From: Leptobrachium leishanense
Lineage: Eukaryota > Chordata > Amphibia > Anura > Megophryidae
DNA length: 64,000 nucleotides
Direction: 5' to 3'
Assembly: GCA_009667805.1 (NCBI GenBank)
Contig: CM019064.1
Coordinates: 271,541,662 to 271,605,661, forward strand
Position numbers and translations under genes: made by a program. The notes beneath the pieces were generated by a model. That model did no database searches and was not told the origin of the DNA. It worked only from the letters and a program-made list of their open reading frames with translations. Shown in pieces: positions 56,701 through 64,000 of this stretch (positions within the stretch are counted from its first letter, which is position 1; every line of letters begins with the position of its first letter).

Positions 56701-56933
56701 GGTGAAATGAATTAAGGGGGAGTGAAGTGAATTAAAGGGGTGGGTGAAATGAATTCAAGGATGAGAACCCTGCTGCCGGTCTGCTGCTGGAGACCTGGAT
56801 TTGGACAGTGAACCACAGCCTCAGAGTGAGAGTGGTAGGTAGCAAGGTCACAGGGAAACAATGGCAGGGCCAGGCAGTATGAAATATGTGGGTATATAGA
56901 CACAGCAAGACCAGTGGGCACCACCAGGTGCAG

Positions 56934-57029
56934 ATTGGCACTGTGGCATAGAAGAGGCACCAGGCACAGCATAGATTGGAGTTCCAATTTATGCTGTGCC
57001 TGGTGCCACTCCGATGCCACAGTGCCAAT
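56934..57029. repeat. 46-bp-arm hairpin (foldback)
   Basis: The arms 56934-56979 and 56984-57029 pair with few mismatches (GGCACCAGGCACAGCAT against ATGCTGTGCCTGGTGCC), loop 4 bp. A third copy of the arm motif lies at 57622-57655. Confidence 0.7.
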
Positions 57030-58764
57030 CTAAGCTGTGCCTGGTGCCTCTCCTGTGCCACATTGCAAATCTATGTAGTGCCTGATCCCCTCCTATGCCA
57101 CATTGCCAAAGGAGGGACACCAGGCACTACGTAGACTGATAATCAAAAGGTCTGCTAGAGCACTAAAAACCGATGCCCCTCGGAGTGACTCCTCCTCTTC
57201 ACCCCCTAATAAACACAGAATAATAATATCTCGAGTGCACTCTGGGATAACTTATAAATTTAAATGAACCGCAAGAAACTTATCTTAAGGTCGATGCATT
57301 TTGAGGGTCGAAGTTGTATAGCCGCAATGTGTTACTCCCTCACATCCAATTTCATCATGGGAGGTTGTATGACAATCAATAGAGATTCTATGAGGGGATA
57401 TCGATGATCCAGAAATTAGCGTCAATTACACCAAAAACACTGATCCAGGTAATCACAAAAATTTATTAAAAGTATAAAACAATAAAATGTCATAATCCAA
57501 CGCGTTTCGTCTCACATGACTTTATCACGGATTATAGCTTCCTCATGGATCGCTGAACATATATATAGTATAAACCCTTAATGGGATGTGTCCTCCCCTT
57601 CGTAGACTGGCCTTGTGGCACAGGAGGGGCACCAGGCACAGCATAGATTGGCAATGCATGAGTGAGGACACCAAACACTCCTGATAGAGAATATTTTGCA
57701 TCTCTATGCTGATTGGCATGGCACGGCACTGCCATTGTTTCCCTGCGGGCACCAAAACGCACCTTCGCTTGAGTAGACAAAAATGCTTGCACCGGCCCTG
57801 GGTGCAAAAATCCTAGTGAGCTCCTTCATTTATTTTTTACAACTTGACCCCTTAGTAGCATCTTAAAAATTACATCTAATTGTATTAATTCAATAATTCT
57901 TTTTGTATTGAGTTGAATGAAAGAATTTAATTTGATTAGATATTTTTCATCACCTGATAGATTTAACACCCACCTTCCACATTTTAGTTGCTTTTTCAGC
58001 TCACTGTGTTAAGTATAATATGACAAAAAGACCCTAATCTGTTTTCAAGCCATCGTTACATATACATAAAAATTGGGGTTTCTTTACAGATAAGTAACGG
58101 TTCTCCATTCAATTATTTATTTGGCTGTATAACTTTTTATGTTAAAAGAACAAGAGGCAGCAAAATAAAATGAATAGGTTTGTTTAGAGCCTGCACATCA
58201 AATAAAACGGTTTCAGAAAAAAGGTTTCATCACTCTATTTAAAAGCTACTGTTGCCAGTTTTGATAAACCCCTTACCTAATATGTATGGGTGTGTTTTTT
58301 TGGTGAATAATGACGTTATCATGTAGACATGGATTATTATTATTAGGTCTCATAAATTATCCATGTCACACACTATTACTCAAGCTACAGAGATAAATTC
58401 TCCTAATCATACAGCAGTTGCAATTACATTTTAACTAACTTAAGTTATATTTTCTGCAACCGATCAAATTATATTAATGTTTATTTCGAGCCATTTGTTC
58501 CCCTACATTACTGTTTTTGAATTCTCTTGACATGCCTATTTTGTAGTCTAAATACTTTAGAAAGTCTGGAATATGTAATTATGTGACAGGTAGAATTAGA
58601 AAGCTGAGTTGTGCTGCATATTTATTCAATTCAGAAGGTTGACAGTATTCTCGAGCTCCCATGTGATCTTAATAGCACTGTTATTACGTGTTAAGTCTTA
58701 TAATTTAGAACTAGACTCCAGTCCAGTCAATATATTCTGTAGCTACTTTTAAAAACATACACTG
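57030..58764. other. Dispersed-repeat sequence then AT-rich DNA
   Basis: 57470-57545 contains CAACGCGTTTCGTCTCACAT and GACTTTATCACGG, a phrase typical of frog dispersed repeats. 57840-58764 is AT-rich and looks unique. No gene supported. Confidence 0.4.
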
Positions 58765-61700
58765 TGGGGTTATTCAGAGAGATCTGAAATGTCGCCGAAA
58801 TGTAACCGGACACTGAATATCAGCGTACTGGGACATTTTGGGGCCATTTGGCTATTCAGAGAGCAGGCAGTTTGCCAAATTCTGGCGAATTCCCTGCACG
58901 TACGGTGCCTGTTCGAGGGCAGTGAAATCCCCCATAGAGAAGCAATGGTTCATCTATTTAGAGACACCAAACAGCAGAGAAAAGTTGCCGAAATGCCCTG
59001 CTGTCCAGTGGATTAATTCGGCAGGTTTATTCAGGCGAATCCCATAGGCTTCAATGTTAAAAATATTTCCATTTTAAATCAATATCTAATGAACCGTTTA
59101 TTATTTTATTCTGCTGTAAAAAGTCTCTTTATTTATAGATTTTTTTTAAGATCTTTTATGCATTTTTCGGGATTTTTTCAGCAACATTTTTTTCTGTTTC
59201 TTTTTTAAATCGGATTTTTTTTGTAACAGACCTTTTTTATTATCATTCATATGACCTAATTAGGGATGAGCCGAACGCCCCCATGTTCGGTTCACATTCG
59301 AACTCAAACAATTGCAAAAGTTCGAGTTCGAACTCGAACACGAAACAAACTCAATGGGACCCGAAAGTTTGATTTTTAGAGTGCCCTCCAAGAGGGCATA
59401 TATGCTAGATATTTGCCATAAAAGGTGTATGGGAGTCCGGGTAGTGCCCTGGGGGACAGGAAACAAGGACAAAAAGTTAAAAAAAAAAACGTTTTCAAAG
59501 GAACAGTGAGTTTTCCATGAAATAAAGGTTAAGAATAAAAACGAATAATTCCTTCAAATATCGTGCCTAGGAGGTCCCCATAACCTGCCCGTGAAGTGGC
59601 GGATTTGTAGGATGTATTGAAACATTTAAAAACAAAAAAATTACATTTCAAATGACGGTAAATGTTTTTCCTTTAATCTATTCATAAACAACTGCTTGGG
59701 GCGGCAGCCTGTATGAAAAGAGGAGACACTTTAGGACACGCAGAACAAGTTTAGTGATTTTTTTGGCTAAATTATGGTGAAACTTATGCAGGCTTTGGAT
59801 GAAAGTAACAATAGGTGCTTTAAAATTGGGCCTTTAGTGTCGGCAACAGTGCCATCACACCGTAACCCCTCTGTGGTATTGTGGAAGAGTGCAGTGGTGG
59901 AGGTTTTGGTAATGCAGAAGAGATCCCCGATCTATTCAGTTACATCAGCAGCTATAACAAAACCGGGTCAGCGATGTTTAGGCACTTGTACTGCGCTACT
60001 GTATATGGTGAGAATCGGCACACACCAGGAGCAACAGGAAGCAAACAGAACAGGCAGGGAATACACAGAGAGAATAGTCAAATGGCAGGCAAAGTCGGCA
60101 ACAGATCGGGTCCTCAGAACAAGCAGGGTCAGTAACAAGTATACAAACTGATTCGGTAAGCTAGCGATGTGGGAATAAAGGCTGAGACACACTGAGCGTG
60201 TAGCGACACTCAGCATAGTGAAGCGAATAGAAGCAAACATTTTGCAGCCTTGACTTCACTCCGCTCCGCCTCGCAGCGTGTCTACACAGCATTACGTTTG
60301 CTTCTCACTGTACTGGACAGGAATCCACTAACTAAATTAAAATGTACACACAAAACCGTTTTATTTTCACAAAGCACATGTTATATAGGCAAAAAAAAGT
60401 TTCTACTGAATAAAATACATCAAAAATTACTGTTAATTTAATAGGAATAGTATAAAAATATAAAAAAAGGTAACCCCAGATCATTTATATTATAGGGACA
60501 TGGAGCGCTGTGTATAGAGTAGGGATGCATTGATACTCATACCACACAAAGACATATACATAAATATCAACACGTAGACCTATATATACGTATATATCAA
60601 CACGCAGATATATATATACACCCACAGACCTCAGACCATATATACACACACGCACATGGGGAGGGGGGTGGCATGTGGACAATCTCAACTAAATGTGCCC
60701 CCCCATTTGTCTGATCCCTCCAGAAGAAATGTTGAACCCGACAGAGCAGAGAATGTATATATTATTCTCTGCTCTATCGGGTTCAACATTTCTTCTGGAG
60801 TGATCAGCCAATTGGGGGGGGCAATTAGTTGCCAAAATGTGTGTGTAATACAAGTCTGGATATATATATTTATAAGAGTATAGATATATATCTTATCTAT
60901 ATATATATATATATATCATACCTGCCCTTACCTTCCCCTATAATTTTGCTAAAAATATACACACAAAAAAAAACAAACCACTGCCTGAGACCCCGCGCAG
61001 CCCACATGCCACCCCCCTCTACCTGGCTGAATGTATCTAATATATATAATTAAATACATTCAGCCAGGTAGAGAAAGGAAAAAAAGGTTTTATTTTATGT
61101 TCCCGGGACATTTAAAAATGTCCTCGGATTTTATTTTTTTTAGAAATGTGTCGCCTTACCTTAGCCTGGTGGTCAGTGGGGGCTCCCTGGATCCTGGTTG
61201 TGGGGGGGTCTGCCGTGGCCACAGGTGCAGTGGCTCCCTCCCTGTGCTGCCTGTCTCTGCCACATGCACCCAGGCGGCTAGCCCGCACAGTCGCAGCTCT
61301 GTCATCCGGCGGCCGCATGCTTCTCAAGGGGATCCTTGGGAGGCCCCGGCAGGCTGCCCTCTACAGTGCCTGATTAGAGGGCCGTGTCTGCCTGATGTTT
61401 TAGTAACAAGAATGCTTTATCCCATAGGCTTCAATGTTAAAAATATTCCCGTTTTAATTCAATATCTAATAAACCGTTGCTTATAATATTCTGCAGTAAA
61501 GAGTCTCTATATTTCTAAATTTTTTCGTATTATTTAAGCATTTTTTATACGGTTTTAAAAAAAAAATGTAATCGAACTTTTGGCGAACATCCCAAAAAGT
61601 TCGAAGTTCGCGCATTTTCGAACAACCGATGTTCGATTTGAACTCCAGATAGATCCGAACTGAACGCTCATCCCTAGACCTTATATGTAAATTCCAGACA

Positions 61701-62046
61701 TTTTCATCCAGTAGTTTTTTTCCAAACAGTGTTTCAATTTTGAAACTTTTAAGCGTATTGGGTTTTTTATAACACGTTCGTCTGCTTGATGGGTTTTTCC
61801 GGCTGCTGCTCTGCACTGTGATCAGTGGCTCGTTGGGTTTTTTGGGCAGTTTCAGCGGGCTTTCGGTGAGTGTTTGGCGAGTGTTCGGCAGGTTCGTGGT
61901 GGGTTTTTCCTGCACTACGGGGACCCTGCGGTGCTTGCTGAATACACCGCAGGGTCGGTGAACTAGAATCACCGAATCGCCTCGAAGTGCAGGGACCGGA
62001 AGGTCACCGAATGTGCATTGACTTTGATTCTCTCTGAATAACCTTG
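58765..62046. mobile_element. Long-form TTATTCAG MITE hosting a 2.4-kb insertion
   Basis: Left end TGGGGTTATTCAGAGAG, right end TCTCTGAATAACCTTG. Without 59258-61681 it is 858 bp, in line with its sisters (919 and 937 bp). The sequence around the break (ATGACC/TTATATGTAAATTCC) is continuous in the sister at 36472-36496. Confidence 0.8.
59258..61676. mobile_element. TAGGGATGAGC-type element with compound foldbacks
   Basis: GACCT lies outside both ends (59253-59257 and 61677-61681). The ends are TAGGGATGAGCCGAAC (from 59261) and GAACGCTCATCCCTA. Inside: hairpin arms 60712-60754/60764-60806 (41 of 43 match), hairpin arms 61017-61035/61055-61073 (perfect 19 bp), and an outer pair GGGGGGTGGCATGTGG/CCACATGCCACCCCCC around both. 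It also holds the shared block at 61422-61515. An open frame at 59774-60151 has no recognised domain. Confidence 0.65.
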
Positions 62047-62809
62047 TATGAAATAAAAAGTTAAGATATATTATAGATACTTTTAAAATTCCTTCTTTTA
62101 ATACAAATTCTCAAGGTTTGTATGTTTGTAAATAAATTCTACCAATAGGTATCTCAACTAATCAGACTTTTAGCCAGGCGTCTAGGTGTAAAAATAAAAA
62201 CATGTGTGTGAAATATCCAAGATTTCTGTTCCCCAATTAACTATTAACATGTTGCACTTAACCCACCTCCTACACTAAAAATTGATATCAATGTTTATAT
62301 ATAAAGATACAATGATTTTTAGGAAGTTCTGTTAATGTAATAAATAGTATATATTTCTGGTGACTACTTAAGGAAACATATGATAGAAACCTACAGTGAG
62401 TGGACCAAAAGGAAACTCCGTTCTCCCAGGTAAAAATAGTGAGGGAACTTCTTTCTCAACCATTCCTGCTTTTAACCCCTTCACTACAAGAATAATTTTT
62501 GATTTTGAAGAACGTTATAAGCACTAAATCTAACCCTTGAAACATACTGTTTTAAATCACAATTGTGAATTTCCCAGTGGAGAAATATGATTCTCATTTA
62601 GACCTCTCTCTTGTCACCAGGCATGACTGGAAAGGAACTGGCAGTAGAATCTCACATCTCTTGAAGAAAATGGCAACAAACTTTATCACTGCATTATAAC
62701 AGCTGGGGTGGAAAGCTCCGGGGACTTTGACTACTATACAGGGATAAGATTTAGGGGGTTATAATTGCTGTAAAGTCTTGTACAATACAGATACAAGGTG
62801 TTACTATAA
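62047..62809. other. No recognised gene; one element end near 62475
   Basis: TTTTAACCCCTTCACTAC at about 62472-62489 is a left terminus of the piggyBac-like family at 50262. The rest is AT-rich. Confidence 0.4.
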
Positions 62810-63182
62810 TTTCCAAAAAAAAATAATAAAGAGACTTTTTGGTGAAGATAAAAAGAACAAACGGCTTAATAGATATAAAACGGGAATATTTTTAACATTG
62901 AAACCTATGTGATTTGGCTGATTAAACCTGTCGAATGAAACCACCGAACATCAGGGCATTTCACTGACATTTTTCTGCTGTTCGATGTTCTCTGAATAGA
63001 TTAACCATTGCGTCTCTATGGAGATTTCACTGCTGCCGAACAGCACTGTATTATGCTGGCAATTCGGAAAAATTTGGCAAGCTGCCTGCTTTCTGAATAG
63101 CCGAATGGCCACAAAATGTCACAGGGAAATTCACTGTTTGGTGCAATTTCGGGGCCAGATCGGCTCTCTCTGAATAACCCTG
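62810..63182. repeat. Partial long-form TTATTCAG MITE
   Basis: The right end CTCTCTGAATAACCCTG at 63166-63182 and sequence matching the left half of the 29917 copy (inverted), including GCCGATCTGGCCCC. The shared block is at about 62820-62910. The left end is missing. Confidence 0.65.
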
Positions 63183-63707
63183 TAAATTAAACGGTTTAGG
63201 ACAAAAAGAAGGAAAGAAGGTTCCTAAAGGACCACACCCAAGGCGTTTGTACAAGAGAAAAAAAATCTTACGTTTCTCTATCTTACAGGGGTACTATCTT
63301 AGGTAGACTTCCTACATGGAGGTGCAAATCCTTGCATATATTTCATCAACCTCGAAGAGATAAAAAGCATACAAGGCGATAGTGCAGATCAGTAAATACA
63401 TAAATATAGGCAAAAATGCTGAGTTATATATAACTCACACTCTTTGAGAGCTACCCAGCTCTACTGGTTTCACGGTACAGATTGTTAGGGGCCAATCCGT
63501 CGGCCACACTTCCTCCCCCAAATTGGTTTCTTTAGTACCTCAATGGATAAACCTCTTACTCAACTGAAGCAATCTGTAGCTAATCCTGTGTTCTTCTAAG
63601 CGCCATTCAGCAATATATTTCTGTTTTATTAACCTTGTAAATTAGTTTAATGGCATTTAATTATTTGATTGTTATCAAGTTGGGTTTAACTTTCAGGCTC
63701 TCAACAG
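63183..63707. other. No recognised feature
   Basis: AT-rich sequence without supported gene or repeat. Confidence 0.4.
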
Positions 63708-63889
63708 CAGTGCTTCCCAAACCTGTCCTCTCGACCCTCAACCAGGCCAGATTTTGCAGATCACCTTGGGGAAATGCAGACTGAATCCTGCAATCACTGA
63801 GCAGCAAATCATATCACCTGTGCTGTGCTTCAGATATCTGGAAAACCTGACCTGTTAGCGTGTCTTGAGGACAGGTTTGGGAAACACTG
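63708..63889. mobile_element. hAT MITE, CAGTGCTTCCCAAAC family (182 bp)
   Basis: Ends CAGTGCTTCCCAAACCTG and CAGGTTTGGGAAACACTG. Flanks CTCAACAG (63700-63707) and CTCTACAG (63890-63897) agree at 7 of 8 bases, a decayed hAT duplication. Confidence 0.85.
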
Positions 63890-64000
63890 CTCTACAGCAA
63901 AACAAATTGATAGGATTGGGATCTCCCAGGGAAGAACAGTAACTCTGCATTAACATGTGTGTAAGTAAGGGGTCAAGTCCTAAAAAAGAAGTATGTGAAC

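Overview
This window is vertebrate nuclear DNA, most likely from a frog or toad. The repeat content points that way: Tc1-like transposons of several families, TTAA-target elements of the T2/Kolobok and piggyBac kind, APE-type LINEs with a 2A motif, LINE tails ending in a TGTACAGCGCT...TTTATAAAT motif, and hAT and Harbinger-like MITEs. There are no bacterial operons and no CRISPR array. I recognise no complete host gene. Two short stretches look like possible host exons: 26743-26918 on the plus strand, a candidate last exon followed by AATAAA signals, and 20697-20845 on the minus strand, which is weaker. Most of the rest is mobile DNA in various states of decay.

Layout. 1-6400: MITEs with nested insertions (687-1844 holding a Harbinger-like MITE at 1232-1657; 2091-3009), a rearranged mariner-superfamily remnant (4231-4642), a CpG-rich foldback element (4647-5387) and a LINE tail. 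6409-8794: a hAT-type element with a perfect 8-bp target duplication that carries a 1.75-kb minisatellite of 21-bp units. 9019-10110 and 11166-16480: two copies of one LINE family on the minus strand. The longer one keeps the endonuclease, reverse transcriptase, a 2A motif and a 5' region made of 119-bp monomers. 16480-29900: MITEs, three tRNA-derived SINE copies in the window that share the LINE's tail, a 25-bp minisatellite, a telomere-like array and the two candidate exons.

29917-37008 is one MITE of about 0.94 kb blown up to 7.1 kb by nested insertions: a TTAA element, which holds a Tc1-like transposon, which holds an LTR-like insert; and, separately, a second Tc1-like transposon with an intact 336-codon transposase. 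37294-44309 is a Ty3/gypsy retrotransposon with GTAG target duplications, a gag of the PNMA type, an in-register GGGAAAC slippery site before pol, and a pol broken by several stops and frameshifts; its 3' LTR is reduced to 89 bp. 44643-47488 is a third Tc1-like transposon whose transposase region is tandemly duplicated (2 x 1205 bp). 47490-64000 is AT-rich DNA with more MITEs, SINEs, an unclassified repeat family, a Tc1 remnant and another nested element (59258-61676 inside 58765-62046).

The parts interact mainly as hosts and guests. Several insertions can be dated relative to one another because the empty site can be read from sister copies in the same window. Start codons given here are ATG positions that I checked. 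Element edges come from terminal repeats and target duplications unless stated as approximate. I could not run alignments, so identity statements rest on reading the sequence by eye.
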